NCBI GenBank assembly: GCA_003290165.1
Contig: QNQO01000197.1
Span: 248,001 to 312,000 of the forward strand
DNA: 64,000 bases
DNA from: Berberis thunbergii
Lineage: Eukaryota; Streptophyta; Magnoliopsida; Ranunculales; Berberidaceae
Reading direction: 5' to 3'
This document shows, one piece after another, positions 22,037 through 34,729 of this stretch. Both the position numbers and the translations under genes were made by a program. A model generated the notes under the pieces. That model did not search any database. It saw only the letters and a program-made list of their open reading frames with translations, and was not told where the DNA came from. How positions within the stretch are numbered: position 1 is the stretch's first letter; each line of letters begins with the position of its first letter.

Positions 22037-22978
22037 ATTGACAATTCTCCAATTGAACAAAAGTTTCAAAATTCTAAAGTGAAAACATAGATTTCCCATT
22101 AAAGTAAAAGTAAACTCCCTAAAACCGAACATCATAGAAGTGGAGGACATCTTCCATAAGGAGGTTTTTCGAACATCTACTTCATTGAACTCTTCGTTTC
22201 TCATTGATCTACCACCTCCATAACCATTGTTAGTGATAAATGAATACATGTCTGCCATTGTTTAATGCTCTAAAAACATCAAAAATAGACCTTTAAGTTT
22301 CCTAATATGGGGATAATTAACAAATTCCATCAAGAAAGTAATCAGAAAAAGTTACACGCAATAATGGGTATCTAAAATGTAACTTTAATTTCTTGAAAAT
22401 CTTCAAAAATCACAATTTTTCTTCAATTTTGTCAAATGGGTGTCTCTACTTCTCTCTTGCTTGCTTAAAAACCTTGAAATTCACAACTACTGGTACAATC
22501 CTCAAATGGTATTCTCACCAAATACAAAATTACTCAATTGAAGAAAAAAAGAAAGAAGAGATTTCTCTGTATGGGTATGATCCTTTAAGTTTACAAAATA
22601 AGAATTAAAAAGAAGATATGGGTTCTTTTCACCTTTAGTTGATGATAGAGGCTCCAGTGGTCTTGAACCCAAATGAGCTTTGAAAGATATATAGAGGAAC
22701 CTTCAATGTTTGAAAACTATTGGACTTTCCAAATTTCTAAAATTGGGGTCCTCTCACTTTGTAGTTTTTTTCCTTCTTTTAGGTGATAAGATAGTTCTGA
22801 AATTGAAAAGATGGGGATGATGAGCTTTTCTCTTCAAGTGTTTTGACCTTTAATCTATGGATCTGATCTGATGAAGCCTTTACTCATGGTGATCAAGGGT
22901 ACAATCCTGTGGCAGGTTGGAGAAGAAACGAAATGAGAGTGGTCATTTGTTTCTTTATGGTTCTTGGAGTTGGAATGG

Positions 22979-25625
22979 TTAGTAGAAGAACAACAGACGC
23001 CTATGGTGCAAAGTGGGAGAGGGGAGTCTAAGGGTAGAACAGGGGCAGACGCGATCGCTCGGATTGGGGTTCCGGGGTTTTTGACCGGTCGGTGACGGAG
23101 GCGTCAGATTGGGCGATCGGTCTATAGGAGTGGGCCGAACGATCAAACTGTTGGAGAAGTAAAAAATCGAGATGGGCGACCGGTCGGGAAGTGTGTCTGA
23201 CCGGTCAGCGAGATGATTGTGCATTTTTTCAGAAAAATAAGGAAAAGTCTCCTCATGAAAGATGACGTTACGAAAAACCAGGACCTTTTCGTGGGTAAGA
23301 TCATAGACATTGTATCTTTTTTGCCCGTGAGGGTATCCAAGAAAAACGCATTGACTATAACGAACATCAAATTTGCTAGGACGTTGGGCATGTGTAAAAG
23401 TGAAACATAGACAACCAAATACTCGAAGGTGATAGTTGGTGGGTGGTTTGTTATAGAGAAGTTCAAAAGGCGTTTTGCCTTTAAAAACATAGGACGTTGT
23501 TTGATCAATGAGATGGACAGCGATGAGAATTGCTTCTCTCCAAAAATGTTTAGGGAGATGTGCTTGAAACAAAATAGCACAAGCGACATTCAAATGATGT
23601 TTATGTTTGTGTTTTTTCCACCATATTTTGTTAGGGCGTAGAAACACAAGAAGTTTGATTGGTAATGCCCTTTGAAGCATAAAAATCAGTGAAGAAAAAT
23701 TCAAGTCTATTATCACTGCAAATGGTTTGGATTTTAGAAGAAAATTGGTTTTCAACATAATTAATGAATGAAATTAAGAGTGTGTGTGTGTCAGACTTGT
23801 GTTTCATGAGATAAATCCAATACATCGCATATAATCATCAACAATGGCGAGAAAATAACGCGCTCCAGAAAAAGGAAGTAACGTGATATTCTCCCTAAAT
23901 ATCAACATGTAATAAGGAAAAATGAGTAGTACTCGAAACATGGGATAAATGAAATTTATTTCTAGTTTGTTTGGCTAAAGGACAAATAACACATTTATTA
24001 GAAACACGAGTACTACCATCGCGAAAAGAAACAGGGGGGAGATGGAGAGTTTGTCCGAAAGGTGACCTAGGCGATTGTGCCAAAACACAATGTTGTTGTC
24101 TTGAGTGATGTGATGAGTGGTGGAAGTTGTGGTGGTGGTGCCCTCCAGGTAGTACAAACCATCAAGCTCAATTGTTGTCCCAATCATCTTCCCCATCGGA
24201 CGAGAATTATTGAGAAAAATGGTGAGAAAAAAAAATGTTTTATGAGTTTGCTAATGGAAATTAAATTAAGATTAAAAGAGGGAACACAAAGAACATCGTG
24301 CAAGGTAAAAACAAAAACGAAAATCATGGTGCCAATGTGTGTAACAACAACAAGTGTACCATTGGGAAACTCAACGGTTTGATTGTGGACGGGTTTGGAA
24401 AAGGTGAGTAAATGAGGGTTATGAACTATATGATCAGTGGCGCTATTATCAAGGATCCAAGATGAATAGGAGCCATGAGATTTAAGAGAGAGTATTTTAC
24501 CTGTCAATTGTGTAATAGAAATGTCATTACCAATATTGTGAGCCTTGGACTTGTTGTTGTTCAACAAGGCCATGATTTGTTTGCACTGCTCGGAAGTGAA
24601 TGGAAAATGATTGGATGGTTGCACATCCGAAGAAGTAGACACATTGTTGCCCTTAGGACGATCTTTCTGAAAACGTCGTTGTTTAGCGGAGTCAACTTTC
24701 TTAAGTTTTCAACAATAGTCAACAGTGTGGGTTTTCAATGCACAATAATCACAAGTGAGATGAGAACGACAATCAGTAGTATGATCTACCCTGTCACATA
24801 TTCCACACTTGACATCGGGATTAAAGGGCTTTCGGGGTCTTCCTGACTTGTCAATGTCGCGTGCACCTTTGGGATCAATATTCCGCATGGCAAAAGCTGC
24901 AGCATCAGGTATGGTGGGTTTGCCAGTATAGATCTCTTGCTAGCACTCATGACGAAGCACAAGGGAGTAAACCTTGTTGAGTAAAAGAAGGTGATCCATC
25001 AACAAAATTTAACCCCTAACAAAATTGTAGGCATCGGTTAGCCCCATCAAGAACTTGATCAAACGTTGAGTGTGGACATATGCAAGAACGGTGTTCATGG
25101 TTTCGCTAGTGTCTTCAATAAAACCAACCACATTATCCAATTCGTCTCAGAGAGCCTTCAATTTGGTAAAGTAGGCACTCACATTCATCGTCCCTTGAGT
25201 GCATCCACGGATTCAGATTCAATATGATAGATCTGCACGTAATTAGTATGTTCATACCTTTCTTTCAAATCAGCTCATACATTATAGGCCAATTCACAAT
25301 ACATGACACTTTCCTTGAGGTCAGGTGATATGGCGTTGATAAGCCATGATTTCACCAAGTTGTTGCAACAATCCCATTGTAATAGTTCATCATTTTTGGT
25401 TTTGTCTCCGAGTTTCCTAATAGATCCATCAACAAAAACCAATTTGTTTTTGGCTTTGAAAGCCATGGTCATCGCTATACTCCATATGTTGTAATTGGTA
25501 GGAGTAAGCGGCTGTGAAACAAAAGTCACTCCAGGTTGATCGGAGTGGTTAAAAAAGTACGGGTGATGAGGATTGTTGTATGGTGAGGTGGTGGTGTTGG
25601 AGCCACTGTTTGTATCGTTGCCCAT
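22979..25625 (-). pseudogene. Second Ty1/copia gag-pol, truncated before RT
   Basis: Minus-strand order: gag N-terminus (25625-25275, HPYFFNHSDQPGVTFVSQPL, then NYNIWSIAMTMAFKAKNKL); broken gag with a Cys-rich region (about 24820-24700); protease at about 24460 (WILDNSATDHIV); pre-integrase (FWHNRLGHLS, near 24100); integrase pieces (24083-23640, HFSLLHVDI, TICSDNRLEFFF); and integrase C-terminal and linker (23758-22979, with HFWREAILIAVHLIDQ, TPFELLYNKPP, RVFGCLCF, VFLGYPHGQKRYNVYDL). The protease has DNS where copia proteases have the catalytic DSG, so it would be inactive. The reading ends in a Pro/Ser/Arg-rich linker; RT, RNase H and the 3' LTR are absent. Confidence 0.9.
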
Positions 25626-26330
25626 AGTGGCAGCGGCTATGTGTACTAGTGGATCTGAACTCTGTGGTCCAAATAGTTTATTTTTGTGTGCCCTTTAAAA
25701 AGAAGCAAAGAAATTCAAAGGCCCGTAATGGGAAAAAAAAAATAAGGCATGTAATGATGGTTCTGATCTCTTTGAGTTCGTGTAAATTAAAAAAAAAACC
25801 CCAAAAGTCGAATCTTTCTTGGAAAAAATCACCAGATTGGATGAAGAACTTCTTCAGACTGTCACTGCCAAGCGATGCAACCAAATAACCACCGCCAGTC
25901 GTTGTAAAACTTCTAATTTGTCTTGCGGATCGAATCAAAACTGATGGAATCTTCTTCAAAAGCTAGGGAAAAACCCAAAAACGATAGAAAATCAGACCTC
26001 CATGAACCAATCCAGAGGGCGTGAAGAATAGATTTGAACTCCGCCGCATGAACAAACGAAACCTCGACAATCAGATCGGAATCGACCAAACTTTCCCAAA
26101 TCGGATCAATCTTCAATGAATCGAGCGATTTAACCGACCAAATTGACAGGAATTGAATGAATTTGATGAAATCGAACCCAAGAAGGTTGGATTTGGCATC
26201 GAATTAAGAAACGAACAAAGGTTAGGGTTTCGTTGAGGAATAAATCCCAAATCGCGAAGCTAATTGACAGGTTTACTAAAAATGATAGCACAGCCAAGAA
26301 AGAGATGATAGTGTGGTTTGAAGGAAAATC

Positions 26331-26342
26331 GCTCTAATACCA
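26331..26342 (-). promoter_or_regulatory. Primer-binding site of the second copia element
   Basis: The minus strand reads TGGTATTAGAGC, one base from the usual initiator-Met site TGGTATCAGAGC. It abuts the LTR end at 26343. The gap to the gag start at 25625 (about 700 bp) is a long leader in which I see no gene. Confidence 0.85.
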
Positions 26343-26528
26343 TGTAAAGAAAATATTCGTAGAATTGTTGTTATATTCCTCGACAGAATACAAGCTTATA
26401 TAAGCTAACTCTAACCTAATCTCGTGGAAACAGGAAACATAAGACTTCTTATTCTATTCTGACTTTCCTAACATATTATATACTGACTTTCCTATTCTGT
26501 AACATATGTAGACTTTCTTTCTTCAACA
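26343..26528 (-). mobile_element. 5' LTR of the second copia element
   Basis: On the minus strand it begins TGTTGAAGAAAG (26528) and ends TTTACA (26343) next to the primer-binding site; 186 bp, short for a copia LTR but within range. The outer flank is gttca; with no 3' LTR, no duplication can be tested. Confidence 0.8.
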
Positions 26529-27374
26529 GTTCAGGTCTGAAAACGTATTCGTCTAGTGAAATGTGCTATGAAGAAGACAATTTTTTTTTGTTGCAGGGAT
26601 GGGATGGGATTTTTATAATTGAACGGGAAGATGAGAGGAAAGGGAGATCTGGCATAGGGTTTTTTTGTAGTTCGCATCGACGATCATCTCTCAGTTCAAT
26701 GCGGCGACCACAACCACCACCAGGCACTTTCTTCTTGATGCCTTTCCACTCAATTCACCAACCACCACTCCTCCCTCATTCTTTATTTCTCTCTTATAAT
26801 CACCACGGCGGCCGCCACTCCCTTACCCCCAATTTTTGCTCTGTTTCCCCTGTTTGATTGAGGCCTACAAATTAATCTATCTCTCTGAGGAGAAATGGAT
26901 AGGGAAAACTTGTGGTGGATAGAGTTAGGGAGGGGTGTGGATGAGATTTTATGAGATAGATGTAACTATAGGGAGATTAGGGTTGAATCAGTAGTACTAG
27001 TTTTGTAAGAAACCAAACCGGGAACCCTTCTTCTCCCCTTGGCAGAGTGAGATTAAGATGAACATAGAAAAAGAGTGAGAAAGGGCTAGTGAGGGAGAGG
27101 CATCCTGCAATAAGATAGGGGGAGAGGGGTAGGAATTTGTAGTTTTCAAGGTAGTTTCAAAATTTTGAAATATTGACACACTTACGGACAAGCATTGTTC
27201 ATGGAACAATGAACTTCAATTCTCATTAGAGAAGATTGAAAAGTAGATGATATTTCTCTAATCATTCACGTAGAAAAATATTTTGAACTTGGTATTAGTT
27301 GTTTATCGTGTTCCTTCATGATATTATTTGCCAACTGGTGAATTTATTTCATTGCAAAAAAAAAAATTTAAATT
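26529..27374. other. Unassigned sequence
   Basis: Contains a purine-rich stretch near 26620-26660 and a C-rich stretch near 26700-26830. Two short frames (98 and 70 codons) are of composition expected by chance. No homologue recognised. Confidence 0.4.
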
Positions 27375-28365
27375 TGTAATACCCGTACTTTTTCACTGTC
27401 CTTATAATATGTTTGTATATAAAGTGTTTCAATTTATTATTTTTGTATTCTAATTAAAATATTATATATACACATATAACAACCTCGTATCTATGCATGT
27501 TTGCTGTATGACTTTGTATGATGTGATTTTTTATCTATAAGTATAGGATTTGAATAACTTCTAATCTGAAAATGTATATTTTTTTAAAAAATCTTATTTC
27601 TTTTGCCATTTTTTATTTTTTATTTTAAAATTCTCATTGCTTTCTTACCTTTCGAATTTCAAGACGAGATTATTTTGAAGCATATATTGTAATACCCGCC
27701 TAGCTACACAAATATAAATAATATTTACTTATAAATTTGTAAAGTATTATAATTTATAATGTGTAAAACTTGTTTTATTTTTAGTGGTTAAATGAGTAGA
27801 AAGTATGTGTACATTTAGCAAAAAAATAAAATTAGGAAACCCTAATTAGAGTTTTATAAAAAGTTGGAAAAACATAGCATCATTCTTTTCTTTTACACAC
27901 ACACAATAATGGGAGAAACTTACCTAAAGAATTAGGGGAGAAGTGAAACAAGAAGAAGAAAAAGAAAAATAATGTTTAACACCGGTGAGTTTTCTTCGTT
28001 CTCTTTTATTTTTTTAGATTAATCAATTGATTAAGGTTAGGCTTTAATACAAATATAAATATGAAATATGAAAATTTTATTTTATTTTCGTAAGAATTGG
28101 TTGAGTTAAAAGAGAAAACATACAACTAGGTTTTTATTTAAATCCCATAATAAATATAGTTTTGTGCAGTCATAGTATTTTCAGTGGATCAAGACTTTCT
28201 GGGAGACGGAATATTTTTAAATTAAATCCGTAGATTCATAATAGACATATGAAAAATATACCGTTGGTTTGAAGTTAATCCAACGGTTAGATCTCCCTTG
28301 AGGCAGAATTAAATGTCACTGATTGAATTTTAGAAATTCATGTATATGAAAGTTTTGTAGAAAAA
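27375..28365 (+). repeat. Large inverted repeat, left arm (about 990 bp)
   Basis: Matches 30195-31183 in reverse complement along its length, with substitutions and small indels. Landmarks shared in order from the outside: 'tgtaatacccgtactt', 'cctcgtatctatgcatgttt', 'gtataggatttgaataactt', a second 'tgtaatacccgcct', 'aaaacttgttttatttttag', 'cctaattctttat'-like, 'ccggtgagttttctt'-like and 'tccaacgttagat'-like blocks. The TGTAATACCCG start resembles LTR 5' ends of some plant Ty3/gypsy chromoviruses, so the arms may be two LTR-like copies facing each other. No coding region is seen. Confidence 0.85.
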
Positions 28366-30194
28366 GTTTTAGAAATTCATAGTCATATTAGGCTATTATT
28401 AAAATATCAACAAAACGCATTTTCTACCTATAGGAAGACATATAGTTCTCATTTAATGTTCGAATGAGCATTTAGTTTCTTCCTTTAAGGCAATCTTGCA
28501 CATACACAAAAATCTCGCTTCTTTTCCACAATCACATTATCCTCCTTGTGTCGAACACACCTCACCCAAGTGCGTCTCCCTTGCCTTCGAAGCCATTCGA
28601 AGCGTACATGTTTCAAGTGGGGTGTCACATCGAGAAACGTGTCATCTCACCCGAAGTTCGATCCATGGCAAGCATTTCCTAAATACTACACGTACTACCA
28701 AACTCACATGGAACGGTGTACTGATATGCAAGAAAGTCTGCATACCCAAAATGATATCACACGTATACAAGCAAGTCTATATACTAAAATAATTTCTTCT
28801 TTTTTTCACAATTTTTTTCGGAGTTGTGGAAAAGAGCATAAAAATCAACTAAACTCAAAACTCTGTTATGGTGACACATTGTCAACCATAAATAAATCAA
28901 CCACAATATTAACCCATTCTTTTGGGAAAACTGGCATTCTTTATAAATAAATTTTCCATAACATAACAAGGATCAAACCCAATCAATACGAGGATACTTC
29001 TTAGCAAGTCAATTTGCATAACAATCCAAACTACACAATCAGTACTAGTGCCATAATTTTTAGTAGTCATTGCCTCCATTCGTGTATATGTAAAGAAAAA
29101 TAATTGGGACAATATACAAAGAGTACTGACAATCTGGACATGAGTAATAACACATTCAACCCAAACTGCACAATTCATTCTAGATGATGCCACAGGCTAA
29201 TAAGACAACAATACCAATTCTGAACCAACACAAAATCTTTATACATTTCCTATACCAAAAATATCGTATCCCTACATATTTAGTGTACTTGAAGAAAACA
29301 AACATCAAGTCTTCGACATTCTTCTACACACATCACCACACCATGAAAATAAATCAAACAAAACAATTCATTCATAGAACAATTGAAATCCTTAATTCCA
29401 CTACCCATTCCACATCCAAGGAAGGGTTGAGGAAGATGATTGTTGCAACAATTCAAATCACACACTCTAAAGCATTCAACTACAGTTTCATTACCCAACC
29501 AGAACCTAGTCAAACTCTCTCCAAGCCTTTCAAATTTCTAATCAATTTAAATAGCCCCCAATTCAGTTGTAACTAGCCTAGTTTTATTCGTCAAGCCGTC
29601 GGGTAAATAACCCTCCATACATACAGAAATGAACAAGCTCTCCTAACTAGACAGCTTGACAAGTCATCACTCAAATGTATGTAATTCTCACATTAGAGCT
29701 CCAAATTGAATACCGTTAAGGGATATAGAAAGTAGACACAAAGAGGTTTCCAACCATATATAGCATACACCCTGATTATATCTGTAACATTACATATTTT
29801 ACAAACAAAACAGGTCATCTGTCAGCATTCTTCTAGATTTACCTCTTGTCATTAAAACAAGTATATCTTTCCATACAAAATTTAGATTGTGATACCGTAA
29901 AATCTTTTAGAAACTAGACTCCAAAAGGAAAATTTTGATATATAGCATGATATAGTAAACCTTAAATAATTCAATCAAAACTAGCATAGAAAAACTGCAC
30001 AAAATCAAGACTGATAAAATACACAAACAAGTTTTAGCTCATAATTGAAAAATGTTTCCAACCTTGATTTCTCAAACTCCACTTCATCCTAAATATAATT
30101 TTCAAGCTTATTATGTATAAAATAAATCCATATCACTTACAGAAATTTTCCAAGAAAAATATACGAAAAGAGAATGGAGGAAAACTCATTAATT
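28366..30194. other. Spacer between the 990-bp inverted arms
   Basis: 1.83 kb of A/T-rich sequence. The longest plus-strand frames (28496-28950, 29184-29576) and minus-strand frames have no motif I recognise. No RT, integrase, transposase or host exon was seen. Confidence 0.5.
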
Positions 30195-31183
30195 TCTACC
30201 AGAACTTTTATATACATGAATTTCTAAAATTCAATCAGTGACATTTGTTTCTGCCTCGAGGTGGATCTAAACGTTGGATTAACTCCAAACCAATGGTATG
30301 TTTTTTATACGGTTGTTATGAATCTACGGATTATTTGAAGGTATTCTGATTGCTAGAAAGTCTCGATCTACTGAAACTACTAAGACTGCACACAGCTATA
30401 TTTATTACGGGATTTAAATAAAAACCTAGTTGTAGGTTTTCTCTTTTAACTCAACCAATTTTTAAGAAAATACAATAAAATTTTATATTTCAGATTTATA
30501 TTTGTATTAAACCCTAACCTTAATCAATTAATTAATCTAAAAAATAAAAGAGAACGAAGAAGACTCATCGGTGTTAAGCATTATTTTTCTTCTTCTTGTT
30601 GTTTCACCTCTTTCCCCTAATTCTTTATATAAGTTCCTCCCATTATTTTGTGTGTGCAAAAGAAAAGAATGAGGCTAGGTTTTTCCAACTCTTTTATAAA
30701 GCTCTAAGTAGGGTTTCCTAATTTTATTTTTTTGGTAAATGTACACATAATTTCTACTCATTTAACCACTAAAAATAAAACAAGTTTTACACATTATAAA
30801 ATTATAATACATTACAAATTTATAAGTAGATATTCTTTATATTTGTGTAATTAGGCGGGTATTACAATATATACACCTCAAAAGAATCTCACCCTGAAAT
30901 TCAAAAGGTAAGGAAGCAATGAATTTTTTTTTTTAAAATACAAATTGGCAAAAGAAATAAGATTTTTATAAAAATATATACATTTTCAGATCAGAAGTTA
31001 TTCAAATCCTATACTTATAGAAAAAAAAATCACATCATACAAAGTTATACAGCAAACATGCATAGATACGAGGTTGTTACCTGCGTATATATAATATTTT
31101 AATTAGAATAAAAAACATAATAAATTGAAACACTTTATATACAAACATATTTATAAGGACAATGAAAAAGTACGGATATTACA
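30195..31183 (-). repeat. Large inverted repeat, right arm
   Basis: Reverse-complement partner of 27375-28365; both internal 'ta(g/c)gcgggtattaca' and outer 'tacggatattaca' ends are present. Just beyond it, 31184-31230 repeats an 'aaaataatctcgtcccgaga' motif that also lies inside the left arm near 27665 in reverse. 31230-32139 holds no gene I can support. Confidence 0.85.
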
Positions 31184-32139
31184 ATATATACAACTCAAAA
31201 TAATCTCGTCCCGAGATTCGGTAGAGGAGGGTAAGTAGGTAATTAATTCTACAATAAACAGACTACCTTCTGAATGAAACAACACTAGAGTCCAAATAAT
31301 AAATCATTCCAAAAATAAATTTTCTACTAACCCTTTTTAAGAAACAAAGCACATATCAAATAGACAAACAAATAGCTCATGCATATGCTCATAACTTCAT
31401 GAAGACAATCACATAATATATATATATTCAATAAGTATAAAAATTAAGGGGTGCTACAAAATTAGTTTCACGTTTTATTCATCCCTTGTTCACCTATCTA
31501 TTTTGAGAAAATGGATGAAGTTATCCATTTTGTCCATGGATAATGCTTGAGTGTGCGTTTTTTTGAAAATCACATAGAGTTCGATACATAAGTAAGTAAT
31601 TGTTTGGCAGTGATACACCCTTGGTTGAGTTTTATGTAATTGGAGGTCATGTGTTTGAAATTAATTAGATGTTTTTTTTTTCTCAAAATTGTTTCTAATG
31701 TTGATTTTTATTTTTTCTCAAAATTTCAACTCAAATGATATGTTCTTAATTGACAATGAAAATTAAGGGGGTAATTATCCTCAAAATTTCAGCTCAAATA
31801 ATATAATTTTCATTTAATCATGTGTATGTAGTGTTCTTAATTTATAATGAAAACTAATAAGGTTCTCCTACGTTATTAAAAACCAATTTTGACCCTAAAC
31901 TCCCATTGCCCTTTTATTAAATGCCAAATTTCACAACTTTACAAGTAGTTTAAATTTCATATCAGAATGAATATTCTTGATTTTCCTTGATATTTTCACT
32001 CCATTAAAATTTATAATTTTGTTAGACAGTTTAGACATTTTTGTTCAAAAACACCACCATCACCTATAACTGGTGGTGCAAGCACAAAATAAAACAAAAC
32101 AAAATAACAAAAAACTTGGAACTTGGTATTATTAATTAT

Positions 32140-34317
32140 TGTTGGAAGTTTATGTATTTCCATATTTACTGAATGAGTAAATCGTACATTATGTATACTA
32201 ATAATATAAGGTCTTTTATGTAAGTCGCTAGACCAACAGGTGTGTTGGTTCAATTGTGTCTTCTAGGAGTAGATACGAAGTGTTTCATTTGCTATAAGTA
32301 GAATCTCAATTTGGCATATGAGATATCAAAAATATTATCAATTCATCATCAGCAGCAACCTAGCACACAAAAGTAGAGTTTACATACAATACAAAAAGGT
32401 TATTTTCTGTTCATCTCAAAGTCAATTCATATTTCTATTCGTCTGAGTTTTTGTCCTCAAGTGTATTAGGAACAGAGACTAATCTATTGTATCTTGGGAG
32501 ACTAATCTATTGCATCTTGGGAGACTAACGACCATCAACGTTGCAACAAGATGGGTCAAATATTGTCTTAAGGACATTGCATTAAGCAAGACTCATATTA
32601 TCTCATGCCCTCACAGTTACTTTGCCGATTGTTTCCAACAATCTTAAGACAATATATTTAATATGTATCAGTTTCATACTTACAACTCTTGCCAAACATA
32701 TTCGGAGTACTAAAAAACTGTGGTCAAATCCAAAGTCCAGAACTTTGGTCAATACGTGTTTGGTTTTCAGACTTTGAGTCTGTGTTGTACACTGTATGTA
32801 GCCATACTTACCCAAAGCACTAAAACTTTGATCAAATCCAAAGTACACACTTTGGTCAAAACGTGTTGTACAAACTTCGAGTATGTATCATCTATTGTTT
32901 AGTACAGTAACTTTTATTTGTGCAAATTTGTTTAACACACTATTTTATTTGTACTAATAGTTTCAACATATTGTTTTGTACAGTAAGTTTTACAGTTTAT
33001 ACTAATTTAGAACTCTATAAATATTACTGTTTTTTTTTATTACAATAATTTGTACAAATTAGATACAGAGTCTATAAATTTATGAACTCAGATTAAGATA
33101 CATTTTACAGTACTTAATCTAATTAAATTTTTTGTGTAACAAAATTTATTGGTATTATAACACCAATAAATTGTGTGTTTTTTATGTGATACAAACAGAA
33201 ATATGGGAGATAAAATGGAAACCAGTTTAATTGTTGGGGTGACCTCTGGAGTCACTAAAGTTCTTGCTCGTGATAGGCCAAAGAAATTCAAATGAGTTAA
33301 TTTTAGAACATGGCAGAGCACAATGTTGTTTTACCGGACAATATTGGGTTTTTACTTAACAACATTGGGTTTGGTAAAGTTTATTACCAAGGATGAACCA
33401 AAGCCAAAAGATGGAGAAACCCAAGAGAGCCACAAGAAAGTATTTTTTTGCAACTGAATCTTGGAGGCCTTCCAACTTCTTGTGCCGAAACTACGTGCTA
33501 AATTCGTTGAATGAAGTTTTTTACAAAGTCTATAGTACTGTAAACATTGCTAAGGACCTGTAGGGGGCATTGGAAAAGAAGTACAAAATGAAAGAGATGG
33601 ATGATGCTAAACTGTCATTTTCCAGGTTCGAGAAATCCAAATTCTCATTCATGAATTGCACGCTGAAGGCCAAGTCATCAACGAATCTTTTCAGGTTGTT
33701 GCTATCATGAAGCTCCCTCCCAATTAGAAATATTTCAAGCACTATCTGAAACACAAGCGTAAGGAGATGAGTCTTGAAGACTTAATCATCTGCTAAAGAT
33801 TGAGGAAGAGAACTGAGGAACAGACAAGTGCACACCGGTTGAAACAAAAGCGCATGTCATCGAGAGTTCAAATCAGCAGAAGAGCTTTCACAAAAGAAAG
33901 TGTTCCTCGAAGAATGGGAAAAGTGGCGTAAACACCAAAAGTCATGCGAACTTTAAAAGGTTCAAGGGCAATTGTTATGTTTGTAGCAAGAAGGGGCATC
34001 TTGCAAATTATTGTTGAAATCGCAAGGATGAAGACAACGGAAGCTAGCTAGTCTTCTGGAGCAAACTTGTTAGAAGCTCTTTTATGTCTTATCAAAAGGT
34101 TATTTCATGTTCATCTCAAAGTCAATTCATATTTCTATTCGCCTGAGTTTATGTCCTGAACTGCATTAGGAACATAAACTAATATGTTGTATCTTGAGAG
34201 ATTAAAGACCATCAACGTTGCATTGAGACGGGTCAAATATTGTCTTAAAGACATTGCATTAAGCAAGCCTCAGATGATCTCATCCCCTCATGTTACTGTT
34301 ACAGATTGTTTCCAACA
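32140..34317 (+). mobile_element. Non-autonomous gag-only copia-like element with internal deletion
   Basis: Left LTR 32140-32640 (501 bp, TGTTGGAA...TTCCAACA). A right LTR fragment at 34095-34317 aligns with the last 250 bp of the left one, both ending 'gattgtttccaaca'. Left flank attat (32135-32139) and right flank gttat (34318-34322) agree at four of five bases. The interior holds only a decayed gag. The pol region and the 5' part of the right LTR are missing, consistent with one internal deletion close to 34060-34095. In the left LTR a 22-bp 'gggagactaatctattg' segment is duplicated. Confidence 0.8.
33200..34045 (+). pseudogene. Copia-type gag, decayed
   Basis: Plus-strand pieces around stops and frameshifts: METSLIVGVTSGVTKVLARD and KKFK near 33215-33295; WQSTMLFY; LVKFITKDEPKPKDGE (33370-33420); ELHAEGQVINESFQVVAIM (33655-33715); KYFKHYLKHKRKEMSLEDLI (33730-33790); and a CCHC zinc knuckle CYVCSKKGHLANYC at about 33978-34019. 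This is the order of a plant copia gag (UBN2 plus zinc knuckle). At least five in-frame stops; not functional. Confidence 0.8.
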
Positions 34318-34729
34318 GTTATTAACTAGTCCCAGGATAAAACAATAACCTCATAATTCGTGCATGTTTTAGGCACCCAGATCATGTCCATTTTTCCGTT
34401 TGATATTATCCCAACTAAACCTCTGTACAAAAACATTATGACATTTAAAAAAAAAATTACCACTAGACAAGATGTAATAAACTGAAAATCTCATAGGCGA
34501 TCGCTAATAACCAGTGACTACGATATGCAGGAACTATATAATCCACATATCATTGAGGGAAAATTTTTATGATGTTTTCAACTACCACGACAACTACTTC
34601 AAATAGTTGTACAAATGCCTTCAATTCCTACACCATGAAATTATAATCAAATTGAAAATAGGCAATTATTTGAGATTATAGTATACAATCAGTATTTTTA
34701 ATAATTAATATGAAGGATGCCATGGTCAA
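34318..34729. other. 3' flank of the UGT gene
   Basis: AT-rich sequence between the copia derivative and the stop codon of the glycosyltransferase. The 3' UTR of that minus-strand gene must lie here. I do not identify a single clear poly-A signal among several A/T-rich runs. Confidence 0.4.

Noticed and set aside
22028..22258. 76-codon minus-strand frame starting MADMYSFITNNGYGGGRS
   Set aside because: The first 29 residues look gene-like, but the rest loses any pattern and the frame overlaps a MITE; no family could be named.
29184..29576. 130-codon plus-strand frame in the spacer of the 990-bp inverted repeat
   Set aside because: No motif, AT-biased composition, and frames of similar length on the other strand.
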